Source of the DNA: DASXMT01 sp963781305
Lineage (GTDB): Bacteria; Actinomycetota; Acidimicrobiia; Acidimicrobiales; RAAP-2
Assembly (NCBI GenBank): GCA_963781305.1
Contig: CAWAFL010000011.1
Span: forward strand, 1,302,001-1,366,000
DNA length: 64,000 nt
Reading direction: 5' to 3'
Positions within the stretch are counted from its first letter, which is position 1, and each line of letters begins with the position of its first letter. The notes under the pieces are model-generated. The model saw only the letters and a list, made by a program, of their open reading frames with translations. It did no database searches and had not been told where the DNA came from. A program made the position numbers and the translations under genes. Shown here in pieces: positions 17,105 to 26,100 of the stretch.

Positions 17105-18151
17105 CAGAGTCCAGGCACCATTGGAATATCGAGAAACGAGAGCAGGTCCGGCCCAGCCTTGCAGACGGCGGGAATAGCATTCACCACTCGGGCCGCAGTG
17201 GCGATCAGGCCACCGTCGTTCCCCTGATCGTCGGTCAGCTTTAGTTCGCAGTCGATATTGGGCGAGCCGGCCAGGTGGATCTGGTAGCAGTCCCGTTGGT
17301 CGCGAACAGAGCGGCCAGTCCGGCGCGGCACGGTCATCGATGCGAGTGACGTGCTCCACCACGACCATGGGAATACCGCCCACCATGGCCTGTACCTCGA
17401 ATCTGATCGCCGCCACCGTTCCTGACTCGATGATTCCGACGGCGGTCTCTACGTCGCGGTCGAGGGCCCGTACCTCGTGCGTCTCATTGATGCTGTCCAC
17501 ATCGGTGCCCAGGATTCGCGCGATCTGGGTTACGACGCCGCCCCAATAGGAGGTCAAGGCTCCGCCGGAAAACAGGGGCGCCGAATAGTCAAGCGGCTGA
17601 CCGAACCCGAAGACGTGACGCATGACATCGGGCTGGTCGTAGTAGCCGTAGTTGACGATCTCCTGGATCCTCACGGAGTCGACCCGGTCCATCAATGAGA
17701 GGAGTGTGACCGGGATGAGGTCGCTCCCGAACCCGGGGTCGGCTCCGTTGTTGAAGAAGGATGAGGCGCCCTTTCTGCAGGCTTCGGCCAGTGGATCACG
17801 AAGCTCTGGCGCGGCGGTGGGCGGGTAGACCAGCTGGTTGAGGGACGTCGTGACGACGTTGGTTCCCGTCTCGAGGAACCGGCACATGTCGGCCACGGCT
17901 TCTGCCGGCCTGGCGATTCCGTCGCCGTAGTAGGCGAGGCAATCCGTCCTCAGCGCCACCAGTGCGTCGAGATCATCGGTGGCGACCACGCCGACCGGAG
18001 GCTCGCCGCAGAGGGTACCGGCATCCACCCCCACCTTGTCGGGGTTGTTCACCCCCAGCCCCACCAGCTCGAGGTCAGGCCTCCGGAGTACCTGGGCCAG
18101 CCCGTACTTCCCCGTATTGCCGGTGCCGAAGTGCACCACTCCCAGCGGCAT
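17104..18151 (-). pseudogene. DapB-N-like NAD(P) dehydrogenase, interrupted by a frameshift
   Basis: The first ~275 residues (PLGVVHFGTGNTGKYG ... VVVEHVTRIDDRAAPDW) match the dihydrodipicolinate-reductase-like proteins that include the intact one at 38861. After codon DW near 17312 this frame stops resembling the family, whereas the next frame from about 17292 supplies the expected end (RDCYQIHLAG ... ARVVNAIPAVCKAG ... FLDIPMVPGL) and stops at 17104. One base too many, or two missing, between about 17290 and 17315 explains it. Without the shift the frame runs on into the SDR and would give a 609-residue chimera. The TGATG junction with the SDR supports 17104 as the true end. It may be a sequencing error or a recent mutation. 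ATG at 18151 follows GGGGGGT. Confidence 0.75.
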
Positions 18152-18199
18152 GTGACCCCCCGTCAACGACGATCGGACTGCATAGACCGATCAAGGGCC

Positions 18200-18244
18200 A
18201 CCATAACGACAAGCCCCTCACCCGTCAAGTTTTTCATCTATTGA
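18200..18244 (-). promoter_or_regulatory. Promoter with island-specific box (site E)
   Basis: Read on the minus strand: TCAATAGATGAAAA at 18244-18231, then -35 TTGACG (18228-18223), a 17-bp spacer and -10 TATGGT (18205-18200). It drives the DapB-like/SDR/flavoprotein unit. The box and its distance to the -35 are the same as at 31153 and 44633. Confidence 0.7.
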
Positions 18245-18358
18245 ATAAGTGTTTTGACACATGGTGACCCGCCGTCTTTGCCGCCGACGCCGTCGGCCGA
18301 ACGGGATCCAAAGGGGGCCCGAAGACCGCCCCGGCGACCCAGGAGTACAGCCCTCGGA

Positions 18359-19360
18359 TTAGCCCGCCGGCATGAGCCGGCGGAGCTGGGCCACCTCGAG
18401 CTCGACGCCGGTCTTGACCGCTGCCTCGACTGAAGAGCCGCATGTGGGAATGAGGAGCCTGCGCCCGACTGTCACCTGACCTTCCCACTCGCTCGATCCC
18501 AGCGGACCGGCTACATGGAGACGAACTATGTCGCTCCCCGCGATTTCCTCTCCCCACCGCGCATACCCGAGGAGCGGCCAACCAAGCTCGGCCAACACGG
18601 CCCGCTCCAATGCCTGGATGAGGGGAGAGCCAAGACCGGAGCAGCCGCGGTACCGGGGGAGGAGGTCATCGAGCGTTCCTGATCGTTGGATCAATCGCTC
18701 GACCATTTCATTGTCGGCGAACCCCCAAACCGTCCCCTCGGGCAGCACGACCATGGTCGGCGCGAACCGGTGACCACCGGTGTGGCTCGTGCGCCAGAGG
18801 CGCACGCGGCTCTGATCGAATCGGTCGGCATTGGCGATCTGTGAGATCAATCGCATGCCCAAGGACCCGCAGCACCGGTCACGTCGTCCGTGTCCACAGA
18901 TGAGTAGGTCGACCACCGGCTCCAGGTGGTGGTCGATCGGTTCCTCGTCTACTGAGCCATCAATCAGCGCCATGGCCGTGGCCACGATGGCACGCTGGGG
19001 CACGACGGCTTCGCGCCGTTCGAAGGCATCGAAGCCACCGTCGGGTCGGGTTGTGCCCCGATAGAGGATTACGTGGCGACCCGAGCCCAGAGGACGAGTC
19101 GCGGCCAAACCCTGCAGCCGGATGCCTGTTCCTTTGAGGGCGGAGACGATCGGCGCCAACTCGTGCGCCTCGCCGAGATCCGCCGGCCAGGGCAACGGCC
19201 ATTCGAGGAGCAGGTAGCCCGAATACGTGCCCGCGGTGCCGATGGGATCGATTGTCTCCCGGCGGGACCATTCGGCACACCGGATCAGGTCTGTCGGAGT
19301 CTCGTTGGTCGTCAACCCGTTTTCGCGGGCGTCGTCATCTGCACCGCCACGTGTCTCCAT
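18359..19360 (-). CDS. Sucrase-ferredoxin-like (thioredoxin-fold [2Fe-2S]) protein
   Basis: A 333-residue protein of the Suc_Fer-like family. The cluster-binding region is ICGHGRRDRCCGSLG (about residues 157-171) and is followed by the family hallmark HTGGHRFAPT. An earlier Cys in RCAEWSR may be another ligand. Such proteins are thioredoxin-like ferredoxins. It is the last gene of the minus-strand operon, 45 bp after the IOR gene, which needs a ferredoxin as electron acceptor; I infer it serves that role, or acts as a downstream carrier. The ATG at 19360 is preferred over a GTG at 19369 because GAGGTGG precedes it. Confidence 0.85.
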   Translation of the reverse strand: METRGGADDDARENGLTTNETPTDLIRCAEWSRRETIDPIGTAGTYSGYLLLEWPLPWPADLGEAHELAPIVSALKGTGIRLQGLAATRPLGSGRHVILYRGTTRPDGGFDAFERREAVVPQRAIVATAMALIDGSVDEEPIDHHLEPVVDLLICGHGRRDRCCGSLGMRLISQIANADRFDQSRVRLWRTSHTGGHRFAPTMVVLPEGTVWGFADNEMVERLIQRSGTLDDLLPRYRGCSGLGSPLIQALERAVLAELGWPLLGYARWGEEIAGSDIVRLHVAGPLGSSEWEGQVTVGRRLLIPTCGSSVEAAVKTGVELEVAQLRRLMPAG

Positions 19361-19405
19361 CGTTCCCACCTCACATCATCGGGACCTGGTGGTCCTTCGC
19401 TGTAG

Positions 19406-22400
19406 TTACACGGGTGCTCGACCGGCGCTTTCCTCGGCCCGCAGCGTTGCCGCCTGCCGCCTGAACTCCTCCACCGACTGAAGCTTGATTGATTCGTAGC
19501 CCCGCACGGCGTCTGGGAGCGAGGCAATGGCGACGGCTGCCCCGTGCGTCTCCGGCACCAGGTTCGCCATGGCCTGTTCCACGAGGACTCGGTATTCGCC
19601 GACGAGGTGCCGTTCGACCCGACGGACCCTTGCGTACCCAAAGAGGTCAAAGGGCGTTCCTCGTACCCTCCGCATGGCGCGAAGCACGGTGAAGACTGGC
19701 ACGGCCGAACGTTGGAGCCGGATCTTCCGGCGTAGGCCTATTGCTCGAAGTACCGGAGGATGAAGCATGGCCGCGTACCGGGCACCGCCGCCGAATTCCT
19801 GTTCGACGTTCTGTGCCACTTCAGGATCGAGTGAGAGGCGAGCTACCTCGTACTCATCCTTGTAGGCCATGAGCTTGTACAGGTACCGGGCAACGGCCAG
19901 GGTGAGCTCGTCGTGACCGGGTACCTGGTGGCGCTCGGATTCGTAGACCCTGGCCACGAACTCGGCGTAGTGCCGGGCGTATGTCGTGTGCTGGTACGAG
20001 ATCAGATCGGCAATACGGTGGCGCACGAGTGTGCCCACCTCCCCCTCGACGGGCAGACCGACCTCGCCGCAGATGGCGATGACCAGTTCCTCAGGGGGAC
20101 CCGCGGCGGGGCCGACGGGTCGGGAGGAGGCGAGCACGGCATCATGAAGACCCCCCGGGTCAACCACCAGCTGCCTGCCGCGCCGAAAGGCCTGAAGGTT
20201 CTTCTCGGCCGCCACTCCGTTGAGCTCGATGGCATGTTCGATGGATTCAGTGCTGACCGGTAGGGCCCCCGTCTGGACGGCGACACCCAACAGGAAGACG
20301 TTCACAAACTCGGTCCCCTCGAAGAGGGTCTCGCATATCTGGTGTGCATCCACGAACATCGAGCGGGCGTCGTCGGACCTCTCGCGGATGGCACTGACAA
20401 ACTGGTCGGCTTCAGGGAACGTGGCCCGATCCTCGCCCACCATGTCGCCGGTTGGCACTCGGGCCGTTGAGATGATCGACGCCGTCCGTCCCCGATCGGC
20501 GACGGCAAGGTAGGCGGGGTCGGCCGCCACGACCAGGTCGCAACCGAGGTAGACGTCGCACTCACCCTCGGTCAACTTGTTCCCCTGGTCGACCGGTTCA
20601 TCGGCCAGGACGAGGTCAGAGAGTACCGGGCCCCCCTTTTGGGCGAGCCCGGTCTGATCGAGGCCACGGATGTGGAGGCCGTCGGCCAGAGCGGCCGTGC
20701 CCAGGATCTGCGAGGCCGTGACCACTCCCGTTCCACCCACGCCCAGAAGTCGAACCGTCCAGCGGGATCCGGGCGCCCTGGTCGCCGTCGGAAGCTCAGT
20801 GCTGGAGATCGGGTCGGGTCCGACCCGCCCGGGTCTCCCTATTCGAGCGCCGCCGGCTGCCGGAATGACTGAGAGGAACGAGGGGCAATCTCCGTCCACA
20901 CACGAGTAGTCCTTGTTGCACGAAGGCTGGTGGATGTGGGTCTTTTGTCCGAACTCGGTTTCGACGGACTGGACGGAGAGGCAATTCGACTTGACACTGC
21001 AGTCGCCACAGCCTTCACAGATCCGCTCGTTCACGAAGATCCGCCTGGCCGGGTCGGCGAGTGTGCCCCGCTTCCGCTTGCGGCGCTTCTCCGCTGCGCA
21101 CTCCTGATCGTGGATGAGGACCGTCACGCCCGGTTGGCGCGACAGGACCTCTTGGGCTTCCATGAGCCGGTCGCGGTGCCAGAGGTCGACGCCGGAGGGC
21201 AGGTGGGACTTGGCCAGGCGCTTCGGCTCTTCGCTGGTGACGATCACCCGCCCGACCCCCTCGGCCAGCAACATCCTGGCGAGGTCTGCAACCGACCGTG
21301 CCCCGACGACATCCTGGCCACCGGTCATGGCTACGGCCGAGTTGAACAGGATCTTGTAGGTGATATTGGCCCCTGATGCCACCGCCGCACGCAGGGCGAG
21401 GCTTCCCGAGTGGAAGAACGTACCGTCCCCCAGGTTCTGGAAGATGTGCTCCTCGGCGGTGAATGGGGCCATTCCCACCCACTGCGCACCCTCGCCGCCC
21501 ATTTGGGTCAAGCCCATGATCGTGCCGACTTGTGCCGGTTTCATCAGAACGGCCATACCGTGGCACCCGATCCCGGCGCCAACGAGGGCGCCTTCGGGGA
21601 CTTTCACTGACCGATTGTGCGGGCAGCCCGAGCAGAAGAACGGCGTCCGAACCAAGAGGGGCACCCGGATTGGCAGGCGTCCCCGATCCTGGCGCTCCTC
21701 CCAGTGTCGGATCGAAGGGATGGGATGGTCAGACGAAAGCGGGGCGGCCAGGATTCCGGCGATCCCGTCGGGGGAGAGCTCGCCATTGCCGGGAACGAGC
21801 ACCTGGCCGTGTTGGTCCCACTTGCCCAGCACCATCGGCCGGGAGGCGTCGTCGTAGAGCAGTTCGCGCAACTGCGCCTCTATGAACGCCCGCTTCTCCT
21901 CGACCACGATCACCTGCCGTAGTCCGGCCGTCAGTTCCCGGATGCCCGGTCCGTCGAGTGGATAGACCGCCCCGAGCTTGATGAGGCGGATCCCATGCCT
22001 AGTGAGCTCGGCGTCGTCCAAACCGAGCAGGGACAGGGCCTGGCGAACGTCGAGCCATGTCTTGCCGGAGCTGATGATGCCCACGGTGTCACGGGGTCCG
22101 CCCACCGCGATCCGGTTGATCCGGTTCTCGGTTACATAACGCCGGGCGATCTCGAGGCGCGCGTAGAACAGCGAGCGCTCGAGCTCCAGGGTGCTCCTTC
22201 CCGCCAGCGTGGCCGACGGTGAGTGGACATAGGGCTGCCCATCGAGGTCGACCGAGACCGGCCGGTGCGGGGTCGTGGCAGCGAGTGACACGCTCTGGGA
22301 TCCGTCGGCCACACTGGTGGCGACCTTGCAGCCCACCCAGAGCCCCGACAACCGGGACAGGGTGTAACCGTGGAGTCCGAGCTCCACCACTTCGCTGGGG

Positions 22401-22942
22401 TCGGCCGGGTAGAGCGTCGGGATCTGGAGGGCGGCAAGGGTCGCCTCGGATGCACCGGGAAGGGTGGACGACTTTGCCGCGGCGTCGTCGCCGACGACTG
22501 CGAGGACGCCGCCGCTCGGTGGGCAGCCGATGTGATTGGCATGCCGTATGGCGTCGGCTGCCCTGTCCAGGCCAGGAGTCTTTCCGTACCACATGCCGAC
22601 GACCCGGTCGAAACGGGCCGTTCCCGAAGTGCCCACCAGCTGGCTCCCGAGAAGTGCGGTGGCCGCCAACTCCTCGTTGACCGCCGGTTGATGAACGATC
22701 CCGTGGTCGCGCAGGAGGGTCGGGTTGCGACCCAGCTCGAGGTCGACGACCCCGAGAGGCGAACCCTGGTATCCAGAGACCAGCGCCGCCGCTCGCGACC
22801 CGTCAGCGCGATCTCGTCGACTCTGCTCGATCAGGAGCCGGACCAGTGCCTGGACGCCGGTCATAAAGGCCTCGCCATCCGAGTCGGCGTACTTGGCCTC
22901 TAAGTCGACGCGACCGCCGGCGGCGGTGTGCATGTCCTTCAT
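19406..22942 (-). CDS. Fused indolepyruvate-type ferredoxin oxidoreductase (IorA-IorB)
   Basis: A 1178-residue one-chain 2-oxoacid:ferredoxin oxidoreductase, normal length for the actinobacterial/proteobacterial fused form. It converts an aryl- or alkyl-pyruvate and CoA to acyl-CoA, CO2 and reduced ferredoxin. The N-terminal pyrimidine/transketolase-like part contains SGYQGSPLGVVDLE; FFCSGCPHN and GDGTFFHSGS with NSAVAMTGGQ form the TPP-binding part; CEGCGDCSVKSNC (near residue 640) binds a [4Fe-4S] cluster; the IorB-like gamma domain follows (RLLGVGGTGVVTAS). The ATG at 22942 is 17 bp after the SDR stop; the open frame upstream is a shadow. A Suc_Fer-like protein lies directly downstream. 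Confidence 0.93.
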   Translation of the reverse strand: MKDMHTAAGGRVDLEAKYADSDGEAFMTGVQALVRLLIEQSRRDRADGSRAAALVSGYQGSPLGVVDLELGRNPTLLRDHGIVHQPAVNEELAATALLGSQLVGTSGTARFDRVVGMWYGKTPGLDRAADAIRHANHIGCPPSGGVLAVVGDDAAAKSSTLPGASEATLAALQIPTLYPADPSEVVELGLHGYTLSRLSGLWVGCKVATSVADGSQSVSLAATTPHRPVSVDLDGQPYVHSPSATLAGRSTLELERSLFYARLEIARRYVTENRINRIAVGGPRDTVGIISSGKTWLDVRQALSLLGLDDAELTRHGIRLIKLGAVYPLDGPGIRELTAGLRQVIVVEEKRAFIEAQLRELLYDDASRPMVLGKWDQHGQVLVPGNGELSPDGIAGILAAPLSSDHPIPSIRHWEERQDRGRLPIRVPLLVRTPFFCSGCPHNRSVKVPEGALVGAGIGCHGMAVLMKPAQVGTIMGLTQMGGEGAQWVGMAPFTAEEHIFQNLGDGTFFHSGSLALRAAVASGANITYKILFNSAVAMTGGQDVVGARSVADLARMLLAEGVGRVIVTSEEPKRLAKSHLPSGVDLWHRDRLMEAQEVLSRQPGVTVLIHDQECAAEKRRKRKRGTLADPARRIFVNERICEGCGDCSVKSNCLSVQSVETEFGQKTHIHQPSCNKDYSCVDGDCPSFLSVIPAAGGARIGRPGRVGPDPISSTELPTATRAPGSRWTVRLLGVGGTGVVTASQILGTAALADGLHIRGLDQTGLAQKGGPVLSDLVLADEPVDQGNKLTEGECDVYLGCDLVVAADPAYLAVADRGRTASIISTARVPTGDMVGEDRATFPEADQFVSAIRERSDDARSMFVDAHQICETLFEGTEFVNVFLLGVAVQTGALPVSTESIEHAIELNGVAAEKNLQAFRRGRQLVVDPGGLHDAVLASSRPVGPAAGPPEELVIAICGEVGLPVEGEVGTLVRHRIADLISYQHTTYARHYAEFVARVYESERHQVPGHDELTLAVARYLYKLMAYKDEYEVARLSLDPEVAQNVEQEFGGGARYAAMLHPPVLRAIGLRRKIRLQRSAVPVFTVLRAMRRVRGTPFDLFGYARVRRVERHLVGEYRVLVEQAMANLVPETHGAAVAIASLPDAVRGYESIKLQSVEEFRRQAATLRAEESAGRAPV

Positions 22943-22959
22943 GTTGTGTGCACGGCAGG

Positions 22960-23724
22960 TCAGGGAATCATGTTGCTGCCGCCGTTGACGGCAATTGTCT
23001 GACCGGTCACAAATGCCCCGTCGTCGGAGCAGAGGAAGGTGAGTGCGCCACAGAGATCTTCGGGCGAAGCCAGCCGGCCGAGAGGGGTGGCGGCGATGCT
23101 CATGTCGATGGCCCGTTGCTCGGCCACATCCTGAGTCGCCGCCGTATCGGTGAGCCCGGGGGCGATGGCATTGACCCGTACGCCGAAGGGACCGAGTTCT
23201 CGGGCCAGGATCTTCGTCATTGGAATGGCCGTTGATTTCGTTGTGACGTAGTGGAGCATGCCGGGCGGGCACGTCCAGATGGAGCCGGACGTTTGGTTGA
23301 TGATCACTCCCGACCGCTGAGCCTTCAGGTGTGGGATAACGGCACGGCACATGTAGTACATACCGCTCACGTTGACGTCGACGATCCGCCGCCAGTCTTC
23401 GATCGAGATCTCCTCGGCCGGTGTTGTTCGGATCCCCTGGTAGACGGCAGCATTGTTCACCAGGATGTCGATCCTGCCCTCGCGTTCGACCGTTCCATCG
23501 ATCAGGGCCGCGCAAGCAGCGGGGTCGGCGATGTCGGTGGCCACGCTGGTGGCGCGGTATCCATCTGTCGACAGGGCCTTCGCGTTCTTCTCAATGCCCT
23601 CGAGCGATATATCGGCAAGCACGACCGTCGCTCCTTCGCTGGCGAGATGTCGTGCATAGGTCTCACCGATGCCCTGAGCTGCGCCGGTGACGACGGCGAT
23701 CGCCCCTTCCAATTTTCCTGACAT
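22960..23724 (-). CDS. SDR family oxidoreductase
   Basis: A 254-residue short-chain dehydrogenase with the full set of motifs: TGAAQGIG near residue 14, NNAAVYQG, INQTSGS (active Ser), HYVTTKS giving Tyr-x-x-x-Lys, and the end TGQTIAVNGGSNMIP. A standard NAD(P)-dependent alcohol/ketone oxidoreductase. It lies between the GntR regulator and the IOR gene in the minus-strand operon, with short spacers. A GTG at 23733 is an alternative start. Confidence 0.9.
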   Translation of the reverse strand: MSGKLEGAIAVVTGAAQGIGETYARHLASEGATVVLADISLEGIEKNAKALSTDGYRATSVATDIADPAACAALIDGTVEREGRIDILVNNAAVYQGIRTTPAEEISIEDWRRIVDVNVSGMYYMCRAVIPHLKAQRSGVIINQTSGSIWTCPPGMLHYVTTKSTAIPMTKILARELGPFGVRVNAIAPGLTDTAATQDVAEQRAIDMSIAATPLGRLASPEDLCGALTFLCSDDGAFVTGQTIAVNGGSNMIP

Positions 23725-23800
23725 GAGCTTCACACTTTCCGTTGTAAGTGGCGCTTGGACGGCATTCGTCCACCGTGGTCCAACAAGGGCTATGTGGCGC

Positions 23801-24580
23801 TCACCTGATGTAGTGAGCCCGGATATAAATGCTCCGCTGCAGGTGCTGCCGGATCATCTCTGCCGACTTGTCTCCATCCCCTTCGGCGATGGCGGTATAC
23901 ACGGCTTCGTGCTCTTCGATGCTCGTCAGCCGTTCGGACTGCTTGACCCGGATCTTCAGACCGCCGTCGAGTGTGATGTTGTGCAGTGATTCCGACAGGA
24001 CTCGGACCACCGGGTTGCCGGATCCGGCCGCGATTGCCCAATGAAAGTAGAGGTTCTCTTTGAACCAGGCCTCATGGTTTCGGATCGTCTTGGGATCCCG
24101 CTGCCGTTCGAGACTTTGGCGTAGTCGTTCGATGTCCTCTTCCGTCCCATGCTCGGCTACCAATCGGGCGGCCAGTGGGTCGACCAGAAGTCGCACGTCC
24201 ATGAGCTGCTCGATCGTGGTCCCGTCATAGCGAAGGAGGAAGCCCAATTGCCTGATGATGGCTGCGTTGTCAGGGCTCTGGACGATAGCCCCCCCGTTGG
24301 GGCCTCGGCGGAGGCGAATAAGGCCGTCCGTCTCGAGCGTGTTGAGTGCTTCACGAAGTGTGGGCCGGCTGACCTCGAATTCTTCGAGGAGCTCGCCGGC
24401 TGCCGGAAGGTACGACCCAGGAGGGAACTCGCCGCTGAGGATCCGCTCTTTGAGGCTCTCGGATATCTGGCGCGCCGCCTTCGGAGTAATCACCCGTGAG
24501 CTCGAGGTCGAAGAGGTTGCCGGGCCCCCGAGTGGGGTGATGGCCACCGGTTCGACCCGGCGATTATTTGTCTTAGCCAT
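23801..24580 (-). CDS. GntR family regulator, FCD (FadR-type) subfamily
   Basis: A 259-residue regulator. The N-terminal winged helix (about residues 35-105) has the GntR pattern ISESLKERILSGEFPPGSYLPAAGELLEEFEVSRPTLREALNTLETDGLI. The remaining helical part is the FCD ligand-binding domain, with metal- or acid-ligand His residues such as NHEAWF and HWAIAAGSGN. It is the second gene of the minus-strand operon and the only regulator in the 33-kb island, so it is the best candidate to bind the AGATGATTAGATCATCT palindromes at 25905 and 26000 and perhaps the related promoter boxes. The inducer would be the pathway substrate or an intermediate. Confidence 0.9.
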   Translation of the reverse strand: MAKTNNRRVEPVAITPLGGPATSSTSSSRVITPKAARQISESLKERILSGEFPPGSYLPAAGELLEEFEVSRPTLREALNTLETDGLIRLRRGPNGGAIVQSPDNAAIIRQLGFLLRYDGTTIEQLMDVRLLVDPLAARLVAEHGTEEDIERLRQSLERQRDPKTIRNHEAWFKENLYFHWAIAAGSGNPVVRVLSESLHNITLDGGLKIRVKQSERLTSIEEHEAVYTAIAEGDGDKSAEMIRQHLQRSIYIRAHYIR

Positions 24581-24631
24581 GTCCGATCGCTACTCCCTTG
24601 ATCAGTCGTCTCGCGTCAGGATATTGCAAGA

Positions 24632-25843
24632 TCAGATTCCTGAGAGGCCCAACAAATCCATGGCATTGCCACGGACGATCTTTTGAATGGTCGTATCGTC
24701 CAGTTTGGCGAACATTTCCTTCGCCAATGCCGGAGTGTTGGGCCAGGTGCTATCGGCGTGGGGGTAGTCGCTCTCGAACGTGATGTTGTCGACGCCAATG
24801 CGGTCGATCGACTCGACCCCGTGGAAGTCCTTGAAGAAGCAACCGTAGATCTGACGGTAGTAATAGGAAGATGGCGGTTGGGGGATGGTGTCGGCACCGA
24901 AGGTCCCACCCCGGTGCTTCTCCCAGGCGTCGTCAGCCCGCTCCAAGAAGAATGGGATCCATCCGATCTGGCCCTCCGAGTAGACGACCTTGAGGTCAGG
25001 AAACCGCTCCAGCACCCCCGAGAAGATGAAATCGGCCATGGAGGCAACGCAGTTGCCGAACCCGATCGTGACCGCCACCAGGTCGGGTGCGTCATCAGAC
25101 GTTTTCGGCATCTTCGTGCCTGAACCGATGTGAAGGAACAGGACCGTACCTGTCTCCTCGCATTGACGGAAGAACGCGTCCCAGTATCCGCTGTGGATGC
25201 TCGGAAGACCGAGGTAGGCCGGGACTTCGCTGAAGGCCACGCCCCGTACTCCGCGGGCTGCGTTGCGAGCTACCTCAGCCGCGGCCAACTGGCTGTCCCA
25301 CAGCGGGACGAGGCAGAGGGGGAGGAGCCGTCCCTTGGAGCCGGCGCACCACTCATCGACCATCCAGTCGTTGTAGGCACGGACGCAGAGTAGGGCCAGG
25401 TCCTTGTCTTTTGCTTCCGCGAACGTTTGGCCGCAAAAGCGCGGGAAGTTCGGAAAGCAGAGTGAGGCTTCCACGCCGTTGAGGTCCATGTCATCCAGTC
25501 TCGGTCCCTGTTGCCAGCACCCGGGGCGGATCTCGTCATAGGTGACCCCGTCGAGGGTCACGGCCTCTCCAGGAAACCCCACGGCTGTCGAGAGTCGCTT
25601 CACGCACATGAAAAGGTCCTCATAGCGCCAATAGGCGACGGCACGGCCGTCCACGCCGGGTTGCTCGCGGAACTTTCCTCCCTCGAGGACGGCTTTCCCA
25701 CGCGGAAGGTTCTCGACTCGGGGGCCAACGTCCCGATAGCGACTTGGGAGCCGGTTTCGCCATAGGTCTGGTGGTTCTATGACGTGGTCGTCGAGGCTGA
25801 TGATCGGCGGGATGTCCACCCCTGTCGATTCCTCTGCGTGCAC
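24632..25843 (-). CDS. Amidohydrolase_2 family protein
   Basis: A 403-residue TIM-barrel hydrolase/decarboxylase. It starts with IISLDDHVIEPPDLW, so the N-terminal metal motif is DxH in place of HxH. FLHIGSGTKMP and FESDYPHADSTWP mark the later metal/substrate positions. It is a close paralogue of the protein at 48782-49993 (shared CFPN...RF.GQTF and AYNDWM segments). It is the first gene of the left operon, facing the LigB gene across a spacer with two palindromes. Start GTG at 25843 follows GGGAGGAACC. Decarboxylation of an aromatic or unsaturated acid is likely from the family but unproved. Confidence 0.87.
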   Translation of the reverse strand: MHAEESTGVDIPPIISLDDHVIEPPDLWRNRLPSRYRDVGPRVENLPRGKAVLEGGKFREQPGVDGRAVAYWRYEDLFMCVKRLSTAVGFPGEAVTLDGVTYDEIRPGCWQQGPRLDDMDLNGVEASLCFPNFPRFCGQTFAEAKDKDLALLCVRAYNDWMVDEWCAGSKGRLLPLCLVPLWDSQLAAAEVARNAARGVRGVAFSEVPAYLGLPSIHSGYWDAFFRQCEETGTVLFLHIGSGTKMPKTSDDAPDLVAVTIGFGNCVASMADFIFSGVLERFPDLKVVYSEGQIGWIPFFLERADDAWEKHRGGTFGADTIPQPPSSYYYRQIYGCFFKDFHGVESIDRIGVDNITFESDYPHADSTWPNTPALAKEMFAKLDDTTIQKIVRGNAMDLLGLSGI

Positions 25844-25904
25844 GCGGTTCCTCCCTATTCAGCGCGTCGTACTTGGTGGGCCCGGCCTTGAACGACCATA
25901 GCTT

Positions 25905-25921
25905 AGATGATTAGATCATCT
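25905..25921. promoter_or_regulatory. 17-bp palindrome, probable GntR operator (site A)
   Basis: AGATGATTAGATCATCT, perfect inverted repeat with 3-bp centre. It is part of a 22-bp segment that is identical at 26000-26021. On the minus strand a TATGGT -10 element (25900-25895) follows it at once, so a bound protein would block the promoter of the left operon. Confidence 0.7.
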
Positions 25922-25999
25922 TGTAAAAGCCTTTTCTCGACCGAGCACGTCGGCGGCCCCTCGGGGGAGGGTACGACTTGACTGGACCCGAAGGAAAGC

Positions 26000-26016
26000 A
26001 GATGATTAGATCATCT
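26000..26016. promoter_or_regulatory. 17-bp palindrome, probable GntR operator (site B)
   Basis: Exact second copy of site A, 95 bp away and in the same orientation, upstream of the plus-strand operon that starts with the LigB gene. Two identical sites in a divergent spacer suggest joint control of both operons, possibly through cooperative binding. Confidence 0.7.
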
Positions 26017-26100
26017 TGTAATAGTGGAATTCCACCGAGGTCGGAACGACAGTAATCCGGCCGGGACCGCGACGGCGGCATTGACGGAGAGGGGGATCCG

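Noticed and set aside
16337..18166. A 609-residue DapB-like/SDR fusion protein
   Set aside because: The joining stretch resembles neither family, the missing DapB-like end is found in the next frame, and the stop/start overlap marks two genes.
22943..23515. In-frame extension upstream of the IOR
   Set aside because: It overlaps the SDR on the same strand and has no similarity to IOR; the start at 22942 gives the family's usual length.
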